Source of the DNA: Streptomyces sp. CA-210063 | GTDB taxonomy: Bacteria; Actinomycetota; Actinomycetes; Streptomycetales; Streptomycetaceae | Direction of reading: 5' to 3' | DNA: 64,000 bases | NCBI RefSeq assembly: GCF_024612015.1 | Contig: NZ_CP102512.1 | Coordinates: forward strand, 248,001-312,000 | Position numbers and translations under genes: made by a program | The notes under the pieces: generated by a model | Databases searched by the model: none | Seen by the model: only the letters and a program-made list of their open reading frames with translations | What the model was told of the DNA's origin: nothing | Part shown: one piece after another, positions 1-8,621 of the stretch | Position numbering within the stretch: position 1 is the first letter of the stretch | How the letters are laid out: every line of letters starts with the position of its first letter

Positions 1-27
1 CGTTGCTGCGCAGGGATTTGGACGGCG

Positions 28-115
28 GGGCCATCGGGGCTGGGCTAGGCCATCGCCCGTACCTTTGGCTCCCGGGGCCTGGACGTCGCACTGATCTCCG
101 CAACCGCGACACGCT
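28..115 (+). pseudogene. SDR dehydrogenase N-terminal remnant
   Basis: Codons from 30 read AIGAGLG. After a one-base shift, codons from 49 read AIARTFGSRGLDVALIS. Together they rebuild the Rossmann GxGxxG start of a short-chain dehydrogenase. The second half is almost identical to residues 16-32 of the SDR encoded on the minus strand at 36473-35793 (GSRGFDVALIS there). In the AIGAGLG frame no stop intervenes, but the two halves cannot be read together, and no SDR sequence follows after about 115. I infer a decayed paralogue, cut off by the glycosidase promoter region. The start of the gene may lie before the window. Confidence 0.5.
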
Positions 116-298
116 CGACGATCTCGAGCACTCCCCGGTCGGGCCTCGCCACCGCGCCGGCCACCCCGGTCGAAGCCGAACGCGCTGATCCCGCCGTCCT
201 CGTATGTACGTGAGTTGTCGAAGCGCATCGACTCCACCTCTACCCTTGGTCGGCAGCCAATTGGCCCCTGCTCAAGAAACTTTCCTTGTGTTCAGGCT

Positions 299-352
299 CT
301 TGTTTCGCAAGAAACAAGTCCGTTACCTTCCCCATCAGGCGAAGCGCTTCGA
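299..352 (+). promoter_or_regulatory. Glycosidase operon promoter with LacI-type operator
   Basis: A -35-like TTGTTT (300-305) is followed after 18 bp by TACCTT (324-329). Nine bases later comes the 14-bp near-palindrome GCGAAGCGCTTCGA (339-352), where transcription would begin. The -35 lies inside an inverted repeat, CTTGTTTC GCAA GAAACAAG (299-318), which could bind a second protein or form a hairpin. The same promoter-then-operator order is found before the minus-strand genes at 19278 and 22015. By analogy with LacI-family operators with a central CG, a repressor bound here would block initiation of the GH42-GH36-GH43-GH5 operon. Confidence 0.6.
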
Positions 353-381
353 CAGTTCCTAGGGGAAGGGCCGCAACCGTC

Positions 382-1755
382 ATGTCGGCACGCAGCATCA
401 CCGACCGCCTGGGCGGCCTCGCCTTCGGCGGGGACTACAACCCCGAGCAGTGGGACGAGCCGGTCTGGAAGGAGGACGACGAGCTCATGCGCCGGGCCAG
501 GGTCAACCTGGCCACGCTGGGCGTCTTCTCGTGGGCCCTGCTCGAACCGGAGGAAGGGCGCTACGACTTCGCCTGGCTCGACGCCCACATCGACCGCCTC
601 CACGCGAACGGCGTGACCGTCGACCTCGCCACCCCGACCGCGTCCCCGCCGCCCTGGTTCACCCTGGCCCACCCCGACGCGCTGGCGGTCCGGCCCGACG
701 GCACCCGCCTCGTCCACGGCAGCCGCGACACGTACTGCCTCGCCGCCCCCGCCTACCGCGACGCGGCCCGCCGGATGGCCTCCGCGCTCGCTGCGCGATA
801 CGGCGACCACCCCGCCCTCGCGCTGTGGCACGTGCACAACGAGTACGGCACGCTCTGCTACTGCGAACACACGGCCGCAGCCTTCCGGGTGTGGCTGCGT
901 GCCCGCCACGGCTCACTGGACGCCCTCAACGAGGCCTGGGGAACGGCCTTCTGGAGCCAGCGCTACACCTCCTGGGAGCAGGTGCTGCCGCCGCGCGCGA
1001 CGCAGTGGCACAAGAACCCCGGCCAGGCACTGGACTTCCACCGCTTCTGGTCCGACGAGATCATCGCCGCCTACTGCGAGCAGCGCGACGCGATCCGCGC
1101 GCACAGCGACCGGCCGGTGACGACCAACCTGATGCTCCCCGCCTACCAGAACGTGGACCTGTGGGTCTTCGCCCGGGAACTCGACGTGGTCACCTGCGAC
1201 CAGTACCCCGGCGCACCCGGCCTGGCGGCCGCCGCCGACGAGCGCCTTCACGCCCGCCTCGGCGGCTACCCGGCCGCCCCCCTGCGCGCGGCGCTGGGCA
1301 TCCGCGTCGAGGAATACCGGCCGCTGCGGCAGGACGAGCGGATCACCCTGTCGGACGGGTCGTACGGCACGGTCTGGAGCGAGTCCCTGCGCGCCGAGGG
1401 CGCAGAGACGCTCGCCACCTACACCCACGGCATGCTCACGGGCAGCCCCGTCCTCACCCGGCACCGCTTCGGCGCCGGACAAGGCTGGTATCTCTCCACC
1501 CGCCTGGAGGACGCCGACTACGCCGCCCTGGTCGGCCGCCTGCTGAAGGAGGCCGGCGTCGAACCGGACGTGCCGGGCCTGCCGCCCGGTGTCGAAGCCG
1601 TCATCCGCCATGCGGCCGACGGCCGCCGCTGGCAGGTCCTGCTCAACCACACCCCCGAGACCGTGCCCTTGCCGGCCCCCGCCCACGACCTGCTCACCGA
1701 TGCCGTCGCGCACGAACTGCCGCCCGGCGGTTGCGCGGTTCTGCGCGGGCACTGA
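382..1755 (+). pseudogene. GH42 beta-galactosidase with large in-frame internal deletion
   Basis: The ATG at 382 gives a 457-residue protein with the GH42 opening FGGDYNPEQW (residues 15-24) and the acid/base Glu in HNEYG (E154). GH42 enzymes of this type usually have about 650-700 residues. After YPGAPGLAAAADE (about residue 287) the sequence jumps to RLGGYPAAPLRAALGIRVEEYRPL, which belongs to the C-terminal part of the family. The end of the TIM barrel, including the nucleophile Glu segment, and most of the trimerisation domain are missing. The frame stays open, so the product is probably made but inactive. It is the first gene of a tight operon (17 bp before the next start). An upstream start at 286 is open but would overlap the promoter, so I prefer 382, which has AGGGGAAGG upstream. 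Confidence 0.8.
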
Positions 1756-1771
1756 CCTGGAAAGGGCCGCC

Positions 1772-3907
1772 ATGGCCAAGGGACAAGGAACCTTCCACTG
1801 GGGGCACGGGGCCCTTACCCTCGAGATCGTCCTCGATGGCGACGGCAGCCCGCGCCTCACGCACCTCGGACTGCCCGGCGAAGCGCAGAGCATCCCCGGT
1901 GCTTCCCTGCCCCTGGTGGAGGTGACGGCCGCGGGCCACGGCCGTGGCTGGTCGGGCAACCGCCTCGTGGGCACCGATCTCGGCGGGCGGCTGCGTCACC
2001 GGTCCCACCGCGCGGCCCGCGACGGCGACTGGCACACCCTGACCGTGCACCTCCACGATCCGGAAACCGGGCTGGCCGCGGAGGTCACCTACCGCTCCCC
2101 GGACGGCATCCCCGTGCTCCGCAGCGAGGTGACCCTGCGCAACGAGGGGCAGGCCACGTTGCACCTGGAGTCGGTCAGCTCGCTCGCGGTGGGCTGCCTC
2201 ACCTCGCAGGCGCCGACGGCCTTCGACGCCGCGGACCTGTTGATGGCGGAGAACGACTGGCTCACCGAATGCCGCTGGCGGCGACAGCCGATGCGCCTGA
2301 GCACACCGGCCCAGAGCGGACGCGTGATCCAGGCGAACGGCAGAGCCGGCCTCACCCTGAACGGACAGGGCACCTGGTCCAGCTGTGGGCACCTCCCCAT
2401 GGGCGGCCTGACGGACCGGATCACCGGCCGCACCTGGGTGTGGCAGATCGAGCACAACGGCGGGGGCTGGCGCTGGGAATGCGAAGAGCGGGACAAGGCC
2501 GCCTACGCGGCGCTGTTCGGACCCACCGACACCCACCACGGCTGGCGGCACTCCCTGGAACCCGGCGCCGTCTTCCGCACCGTACCCGCCGCCCTGTCCT
2601 TCAGCGCCGACGGCGGACCGGACGCCGCGTTCGCCGCGCTGACCCGCTACCGCCGCGCCCAGCGCCGCCCGCACACCGACCACCAGCGCCTGCCCGTCAT
2701 CTTCAACGACTACATGAACTGCCTGATGGGCGACCCCACGACCGAGAAGCTGCTGCCGCACATCGACGCGGCGGCCGACGCGGGCGCCGAGTACTTCGTG
2801 ATCGACGCCGGCTGGTACGACGGCGACAACGGCGGCTGGTGGACCACCGTCGGCGCCTGGGAACCGGCCGCCTCACGTTTCCCCGGGGAGAAGGGGATCC
2901 ACGAGGTGCTGGACCGCATCCGGGAGCGCGGCATGGTCCCCGGCCTGTGGCTGGAGCCGGAGGTGATCGGCGTACGCAGCCCCATGGCCACGTCCCTGCC
3001 CGACGAGGCGTTCTTCCGCCGCGACGGCGTCCGCGTCACGGAGGCCGGCCGGCACCACCTCGACCTGCGCCACCCGGCCGCCCGCGCCCACCTGGACCAG
3101 GTCGTGGACCGCCTGGTCGGCGAGTGGGGCGTCGGCTACCTCAAGCTCGACCACAACATCGACCCCGGCTCCGGCACCAGTTCCCACCCCGGCGAGACCC
3201 CGGGCGCCGGCCTGCTCGGCCACAACCGGGCGCATCTCGACTGGCTCGACGGCATCCTCGACCGGTACCCGCACCTGGTGGTGGAGAACTGCGCCTCCGG
3301 CGGCATGCGCTGGGACCACGCCATGCTGTCCCGGCTGCAACTGCAGTCCACCAGCGACCAGCAGAACCTGCGGCTCTACGCACCCATCGCGGCCTCGGCA
3401 CCCACCGCCGTCACTCCGGAGCAGGGCGCCGTCTGGGCCTATCCGCAGCCGGAGGACTCCCTCGACGAGGTCGCCTTCACCCTGGCGAGCGCCCTCCTCG
3501 GCCGCATCCACCTCTCCGGCCGCCTGCCGGAACTGGGGCCCGAGGCCCGCGCCCTGGTCCACGAAGCGGTCGCCGTGTACAAGGCCATCCGCGCCGACCT
3601 GCCCCGGGCCGTGCCGTCCTGGCCACTGGGGCTGCCCGCCTGGGGCGACCCCTGGATCGCTCTCGCCCTGCACACCCCCACCACCACCTACCTCACCGTC
3701 TGGCGCCGCCCGGGCGGTGAGGCCACCACCACCCTCCGGCTGTCCGAGCGGGCGGGCAGCGCAGCGTCTGTCGAGGTGCTGTACCCCGCCGCACGTCAGG
3801 CCGTTGCCGTCTGGAACCCGGACACGGCCGACCTCACCGTGACCCTGCCCACCGCGCCGTCCGCGGCGCTGCTCCGCATCACCCGCACCGAGCCGGACGC
3901 TCCCTGA
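1772..3907 (+). CDS. GH36 alpha-galactosidase
   Basis: This 711-residue enzyme would release terminal alpha-1,6-galactose from galacto-oligosaccharides such as galactomannan fragments. It has no signal peptide and is likely cytoplasmic. The middle barrel shows DAGWYDGDNGGWW, LEPEVIG, the nucleophile Asp in LKLDHN (D460) and the acid/base Asp in QSTSDQQN (D529). A large N-terminal beta-sandwich precedes it, as in full-length GH36. I chose the ATG at 1772 because GGAAAGG lies 7 bases upstream and the protein starts just after the previous stop. It is the second gene of the operon, so it probably works on imported oligosaccharides. Confidence 0.92.
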   Translation: MAKGQGTFHWGHGALTLEIVLDGDGSPRLTHLGLPGEAQSIPGASLPLVEVTAAGHGRGWSGNRLVGTDLGGRLRHRSHRAARDGDWHTLTVHLHDPETGLAAEVTYRSPDGIPVLRSEVTLRNEGQATLHLESVSSLAVGCLTSQAPTAFDAADLLMAENDWLTECRWRRQPMRLSTPAQSGRVIQANGRAGLTLNGQGTWSSCGHLPMGGLTDRITGRTWVWQIEHNGGGWRWECEERDKAAYAALFGPTDTHHGWRHSLEPGAVFRTVPAALSFSADGGPDAAFAALTRYRRAQRRPHTDHQRLPVIFNDYMNCLMGDPTTEKLLPHIDAAADAGAEYFVIDAGWYDGDNGGWWTTVGAWEPAASRFPGEKGIHEVLDRIRERGMVPGLWLEPEVIGVRSPMATSLPDEAFFRRDGVRVTEAGRHHLDLRHPAARAHLDQVVDRLVGEWGVGYLKLDHNIDPGSGTSSHPGETPGAGLLGHNRAHLDWLDGILDRYPHLVVENCASGGMRWDHAMLSRLQLQSTSDQQNLRLYAPIAASAPTAVTPEQGAVWAYPQPEDSLDEVAFTLASALLGRIHLSGRLPELGPEARALVHEAVAVYKAIRADLPRAVPSWPLGLPAWGDPWIALALHTPTTTYLTVWRRPGGEATTTLRLSERAGSAASVEVLYPAARQAVAVWNPDTADLTVTLPTAPSAALLRITRTEPDAP

Positions 3908-3947
3908 GCGCGGCCCTGGTGCTCACCCGACGAAAGGACGAACAAGG

Positions 3948-5459
3948 GTGCCCGCTCAGAACCCTCCCGCCCGCGCCGCCAACCCCGTGCTCCCTGGGCT
4001 CCATCCCGACCCGAGCATCTGCCGGGTCGGCGACGACTACTACCTCGCCTGCTCCAGCTTCGAGTACTTCCCCGGCGTACCGCTCTTCCACAGCCGCGAC
4101 CTGGTGAACTGGCGGCAGATCGGCAACGTACTGGACCGGCCGGAGCAGTTGCGTCTGCCGGCCTCCATGCCGTCCTCAGGCGGCATCTACGCCCCCACCC
4201 TGCGCCATCACGACGGCCGATTCTGGCTGATCGTCACCAACTGCAGCGAGGGTGGCGGCAACCTGATCGTCACGGCCACCGACCCGGCCGGACCCTGGTC
4301 GGATCCCATCCCGGCACCAGGCGTGCCCGGTATCGATCCCGACCTGGCCTGGGACGAGGACGGCACCTGCTGGTGCACGGTCGCGGGGGTGTCGCAGGTC
4401 CGCCTCGACCCGTCCACCGGCGAGACGTACGGAACCCCGCACAGGCTCTGGTCCGGCGGCCCCGGCGCGAAGGCCCCGGAGGCGCCGCACCTGTACCGGA
4501 TCGGCGACTACTGGTACCTGCTCATCGCCGAGGGCGGCACCGAGCGCGGCCACGGCGTGTCGATCGCCCGCGGTAGCACGCCCCAGGGCCCGTTCGAGGC
4601 GTGCCCGGCCAACCCGATCCTCACCCACCGCGGCACCGACCACCCCGTGCAGAACACCGGCCACGCGGACCTGGTCCAGGCGCCCGACGGCTCCTGGTGG
4701 ATGGTCTTCCTCGGCGTACGACCGCGCGGCGGCACCCCCGGCTGGCACGTGCTCGGCCGGGAGACCTTCCTGGCTCCCGTGACCTGGGTGGACGGCTGGC
4801 CGGTCGTCGGTGAGGTCACCTTGGACCTGTCCGCGCCCCCCTGGCCGCTCTCCCCCGCTCCCGCCGAGGAACGGCGCGACGACTTCGAGCTCAGCGAACT
4901 CGGGCCGACCTGGATCTCCGTGCGGGACCGCCCCGCCGAGCTCTGCACCACCAAGGAGCGCCCCGGGTGGCTGACACTCCGCGCGCGGGGCGGCTCCCTG
5001 GACGAGCCCGACGTGGTGTTCACCGGCCGGCGCCAGCAGCACCTCACCTGCCGGGCCCGCACCCTGGTCGACCCGGAGCAGGGGCGCGGCGGCCTCGCCG
5101 TCCGGCTGGACGAGCGGCACCACTACGCGGTCGAGGCGTCCGGGACGGACGTGCGAGTGATCGCGCGGGTCGGCTCCCTGCACACGGTCGTGGCCGAACG
5201 CTCCGTACCCGCCGGGCCGCTGGTGCTCGCCGTCACGATCACGGACCCGCCGCCTCCGCACGGACCGTGCACCGGACCCGACGTCGTCTCCCTCGGCATC
5301 GAAGAACCCGACGGCACGTTCACCGAGTTCGCGGCCCTCGACGGCCGCTCCCTGTCGACCGAGGTCGCCGGCGGCTTCACCGGCCGGGTCATCGGCATGT
5401 ACGCCACCGCAGGCACCGTCCACTTCGACTGGTTCGACTACGAGCCTCTCGAAAGCTGA
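3948..5459 (+). CDS. GH43 beta-xylosidase / alpha-L-arabinofuranosidase
   Basis: This 503-residue protein starts at GTG 3948 with GAAAGGA 9 bases upstream. The five-bladed propeller signatures are all present. They are the base Asp in HPDPS (D21), GIDPDLAWD carrying the pKa-modulating Asp, EAPHLYRIGDYW with the acid Glu, and NTGHADLVQAPDG. A C-terminal beta-sandwich (about residues 310-503) follows, as in the GH43 group with a DUF1349-like domain. No signal peptide is seen, so it probably removes xylose or arabinose from imported oligosaccharides. Substrate specificity inside GH43 cannot be read from sequence alone. Confidence 0.9.
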   Translation: MPAQNPPARAANPVLPGLHPDPSICRVGDDYYLACSSFEYFPGVPLFHSRDLVNWRQIGNVLDRPEQLRLPASMPSSGGIYAPTLRHHDGRFWLIVTNCSEGGGNLIVTATDPAGPWSDPIPAPGVPGIDPDLAWDEDGTCWCTVAGVSQVRLDPSTGETYGTPHRLWSGGPGAKAPEAPHLYRIGDYWYLLIAEGGTERGHGVSIARGSTPQGPFEACPANPILTHRGTDHPVQNTGHADLVQAPDGSWWMVFLGVRPRGGTPGWHVLGRETFLAPVTWVDGWPVVGEVTLDLSAPPWPLSPAPAEERRDDFELSELGPTWISVRDRPAELCTTKERPGWLTLRARGGSLDEPDVVFTGRRQQHLTCRARTLVDPEQGRGGLAVRLDERHHYAVEASGTDVRVIARVGSLHTVVAERSVPAGPLVLAVTITDPPPPHGPCTGPDVVSLGIEEPDGTFTEFAALDGRSLSTEVAGGFTGRVIGMYATAGTVHFDWFDYEPLES

Positions 5460-5497
5460 ACCGACCGAAGGTCACGACCGACCGAAAGGGACGACAC

Positions 5498-7252
5498 ATG
5501 AAGGACATACGGCACCCCGCACACCACCGAAGCCGCGGCCCCGGCCGCCTGGCCTCCCTGCTCCTGGTGCTCGCCGTCATGCTGGGACTCGCGGGCGGCA
5601 CCTCGACCGCCGCGACCGACGGCACGGCGGAGCCGACAGGGTCCACCCTCAGAGTTCCGGCCCGCGCCATGGACGCCGTCGCCGCGATGCGACCCAGCTG
5701 GAACCTGGGCAACACCCTGGACGCCATTCCCAACGAGGATTCCTGGGGCAACGGGCAGACCACCAAGGCGACGTTCGAGAAGGTCGCCTCGGAGGGTTAC
5801 CGCAGCGTCCGCATCCCGGTGACCTGGAGCGCCCACCAGTCCACCACCGCCCCGTACACCATCGACGCCACCTACATGGCCCGCGTCAAGCAGCTCGTCG
5901 GCTGGGCGCTGGACAGCGGCCTGTACGTCGTGCTCAACGTCCACCACGACTCGTGGCAGTGGGTCGAGAAGATCACGAGCGACCACGACAACGTGATGGC
6001 CCGGTTCAACTCCACCTGGTCCCAGATCTCCACGACCTTCCGTGACGCGCCGCGCACCCTGGTCTTCGAGGGCATCAACGAGCCGAGCTTCGCCGGCGCC
6101 ACGGATGCGCAGAAGTTCCAGTACCTGAGGGAGCTGCAGACGTCGTTCCACTCCGTGGTCCGTGCCTCGGGCGGCGCGAACGCGAACCGCCTGCTGAGCC
6201 TGACCACGCCGGCCGGCAGCCCCGACCAGGCCTTCATGGACGACCTGTACAAGACGATCACCGCGCTGAACGACGATCAGCTCATTGCACAGGTGCACTT
6301 CTACAGCTGGTACCCGTTCAGCGTGAACGTCGCGGGCGGCACCCACTACGACGCCACCGCGCAGAAGCACCTGGACGACACCTTCGCCAACATGCACAAC
6401 ACCTTCGTCGCCAAGGGCATCCCGCTCTACATCGGCGAGTACGGCCTGCTCGAGTGGCCCAACCACTTCCACCCCTCCCGCGTCGAGCGGGGCGAGGCGC
6501 TGAAGTACTTCGAGCATGTGGGATACGCGGGGCGCAAGTACGGCCTCACGACCGCCCTGTGGGACCCGTTCTCGTACCTGAACCGCGAGACCCTGCAATG
6601 GCGTGACCCGGCCCTGATGAACTGGATCAAGTCGAGCTGGACCACCCGCTCGGGCACGGCCTCCTTCGACAAGGTCTTCGTGCCGAAGTCCAGCCCGGTC
6701 ACGGCCAAGTCGCTCACCCTGAACCTCAACGGGACCAAGTTCCGCGGGGTGTGGCAGGGCGACACCAAGCTGGCCGCGGGACGGGACTACACCGTTTCCG
6801 GCAACCAGCTGACCTTCACCGCCGGCGCGCTGACCCGCCTGGTCGGCAACCGCGCCTACGGCGTCAACTCGACCGTCCAGGCCCGGTTCACCAGCGGCCT
6901 GCCCTGGAACATCGACATCGTCACCAACGACGTTCCCGTGGTGTCGGACGCCACCGGCACTGTCGAGAAATTCGCCGTTCCCACCCAGTACCGGGGCAAC
7001 GACCTGGCGACCATGCACGCCACGTACGCCGACGGCACCAATGCCGGCCAGACCGACTGGACTCCGTACCAGGAGTTCAACAAGGCCTTCTCGCCGGACT
7101 ACCCGAACAGCACGATCATCCTGACTCCCGAGTTCCTCAACGCGCTCCGCGACGGGGAACCGGCGACGCTGGTCTTCCACTTCTACAGCGGCGCCACGGT
7201 CACGTACCACGTCACGAAGTCCGGCAGCTCGGTCACCGGCACAGCCTCCTGA
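5498..7252 (+). CDS. Secreted GH5 endoglucanase/mannanase with X2-like modules
   Basis: This 584-residue exported enzyme has a basic N-terminus and a hydrophobic stretch (residues 18-33), followed by a small-residue cleavage region near 39. The GH5 barrel shows NLGNTLD, VRIPVTW, NVHHDSWQW, the acid/base Glu in INEPS (E195) and the nucleophile Glu in YIGEYG (E314). After residue 385 come two beta-rich modules. The first resembles CBM_X2 (SLTLNLNGTKF), and the second is of unknown class and ends the protein. GAAAGG sits 9 bases before the ATG. It is the only clearly secreted member of this four-gene operon, so it probably makes the oligosaccharides that its cytoplasmic neighbours finish. Confidence 0.9.
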   Translation: MKDIRHPAHHRSRGPGRLASLLLVLAVMLGLAGGTSTAATDGTAEPTGSTLRVPARAMDAVAAMRPSWNLGNTLDAIPNEDSWGNGQTTKATFEKVASEGYRSVRIPVTWSAHQSTTAPYTIDATYMARVKQLVGWALDSGLYVVLNVHHDSWQWVEKITSDHDNVMARFNSTWSQISTTFRDAPRTLVFEGINEPSFAGATDAQKFQYLRELQTSFHSVVRASGGANANRLLSLTTPAGSPDQAFMDDLYKTITALNDDQLIAQVHFYSWYPFSVNVAGGTHYDATAQKHLDDTFANMHNTFVAKGIPLYIGEYGLLEWPNHFHPSRVERGEALKYFEHVGYAGRKYGLTTALWDPFSYLNRETLQWRDPALMNWIKSSWTTRSGTASFDKVFVPKSSPVTAKSLTLNLNGTKFRGVWQGDTKLAAGRDYTVSGNQLTFTAGALTRLVGNRAYGVNSTVQARFTSGLPWNIDIVTNDVPVVSDATGTVEKFAVPTQYRGNDLATMHATYADGTNAGQTDWTPYQEFNKAFSPDYPNSTIILTPEFLNALRDGEPATLVFHFYSGATVTYHVTKSGSSVTGTAS

Positions 7253-7266
7253 CCGACCGGCCCCTC

Positions 7267-7298
7267 GCCCTGGTTGCCACCTCCCCGGCAACCAGGGC
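7267..7298. terminator. Bidirectional terminator hairpin
   Basis: GCCCTGGTTGCC (7267-7278) and GGCAACCAGGGC (7287-7298) form a perfect 12-bp stem with an 8-nt loop. It lies between the convergent GH5 and lacI-type genes and would serve both. Confidence 0.85.
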
Positions 7299-7318
7299 AC
7301 GCCTGTCCCCAGGCTCCC

Positions 7319-8368
7319 TCACTCCTCCTTCGGCGGAGCCGTGCTCTCCCGGACCGTGAGGGTGGTCGCGATCTCCAGTCCCACTTGCGGCACTTCCTCG
7401 CCGCGGCCGAGCGCCAGAGCCAGCTCGGTGGCGGCCGCCGCCATCTCGGCCAGCGGCTGATGGACCGTGGTCAAGGGCGGATCCATCCAGGCCACGGCCG
7501 GTACGTCGTCGAAACCCACCAGGCTGAGATCGTGCGGGATGCGCAGTCCCAGCTCGCGCGCGGCCTGGTAGACACCGAGCGCCTGCATGTCGTTGGCGGT
7601 GAACACGGCGGTGGGGCGATCGGGGCCGGTGAGCAGCGCCCGCGCCGCGACGTAACCGTGGTCGCGGGTGAGCTGGGTCTTCACCACCAGGCCGGGTTCC
7701 ATCGGCAGTCCGGCTTCCGCGAGAGCGGAATAGTAGCCGGACAGCCGTGCGAGGCAGAAGGAGTGATCAGGCCCGCTGATCATGGCGATGCGCCGGTGCC
7801 CCAGGTCGACCAGATGCCGGGTCGCCGCCTGACCGCCCCTCCAGTTCGTGGCACCCACGAACGGAACGTCGTCGGGCAGCTCGTCGATCGGGTCGAAGAC
7901 GACGAACGGGATGCCCTTCGCCGCCAGTTGGTCCCGCTCGGCTTCCGAGAGCTGCGCGACCGACAGGACACATCGAGGGCGCCGGCCGACCGTGTCGTCC
8001 ATGGTCATGCCCACCGTGTCATGGAGACCGAACTCCGACACCAGCACACCGATCCGGTTCCTGCGGGCCACGCGCTCGACACCGCGGATGATCTCCACGG
8101 CCCACATGCTCTCCAGCTCGCGGAACACGAGCTCCACCAGGTTGCTCCGGCTCTTCGGGGGCTTGCGGTAACCGTACTGATGGATCAGTTCCTGGACGCG
8201 GGTCCGGGTCTCGTCCGACACGCCCGACCGGCCGTTGAGCACCTTCGACACGGTGGGCACGGAGACGCCCGCGGACTCGGCGATGTAAGCGATCGTCACG
8301 GATGCGGGTCCCCCGCCGCGCTCACCGTGGTCCTCCGCCGAAGGTCTTCCCGCTCGGTTGTCCGGCAC
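7319..8368 (-). CDS. LacI-family transcriptional regulator
   Basis: This 349-residue protein starts at GTG 8368, with GAAAGG 6 bases upstream. The N-terminal helix-turn-helix is VTIAYIAESAGVSVPTVSKVLNGR-like (about residues 24-47), followed by the hinge and a periplasmic-binding-protein fold for the sugar effector. The TVSKVLNG hinge-side motif is typical of the family. It lies inside the glycosidase region and converges on the GH5 operon. I infer that it may bind the repeated TCGAAGCGCTTCGA sites at 339, 19396, 19554, 22072 and 22191. No such site is seen in front of its own gene, so autoregulation is not evident. Confidence 0.92.
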   Translation of the reverse strand: MPDNRAGRPSAEDHGERGGGPASVTIAYIAESAGVSVPTVSKVLNGRSGVSDETRTRVQELIHQYGYRKPPKSRSNLVELVFRELESMWAVEIIRGVERVARRNRIGVLVSEFGLHDTVGMTMDDTVGRRPRCVLSVAQLSEAERDQLAAKGIPFVVFDPIDELPDDVPFVGATNWRGGQAATRHLVDLGHRRIAMISGPDHSFCLARLSGYYSALAEAGLPMEPGLVVKTQLTRDHGYVAARALLTGPDRPTAVFTANDMQALGVYQAARELGLRIPHDLSLVGFDDVPAVAWMDPPLTTVHQPLAEMAAAATELALALGRGEEVPQVGLEIATTLTVRESTAPPKEE

Positions 8369-8621
8369 GGTCGCCTTTCCCCCTCCCCTCGCCTGCTGCC
8401 GCCGCCATTCTCGCAGCCGACGGAGGAAGCGTCGTCCAGAACAACGGCTGGGGCTCCGACACCGGCTTCCGGCTCACCCGGCGCACAGACCGGCGTCGCC
8501 AGTCGTGTGCGTACCGCTCGTCAGTGCGGGTGCCTTGCCGCAGCCGGGGGTCACGGCAGCGGCGCCGACGGTTGCGGCAGCCGTGTCGGAGGCCGCCAGC
8601 GGGTGCTCAAGCCGCGGTTGT
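8369..8621. other. Intergenic gap, no gene recognised
   Basis: This 253-bp stretch separates the lacI-type promoter from the end of the GH27 gene. Plus-strand codons around 8430-8490 read VVQNNGWGSDTGFRL, which faintly recalls a glycosidase fragment, but the match is too short to assign. Confidence 0.3.

Noticed and set aside
218..231. TCGAAGCGCATCGA, 13 of 14 match to the operator
   Set aside because: It lies about 70 bp before the proposed -35 without its own promoter boxes. Its AAGCGCATCGAC core equals the GH3 coding core, so I could not separate a weak second site from coincidence.
382..1755. Start of the GH42 gene at 286
   Set aside because: The longer frame would place coding sequence over the -35, -10 and operator. 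The conserved GH42 start follows the ATG at 382.
5438..7300. Long minus-strand open frame opposite GH5
   Set aside because: The plus-strand GH5 has all catalytic motifs. The reverse frame is low-complexity Val/Gly/Arg shadow.
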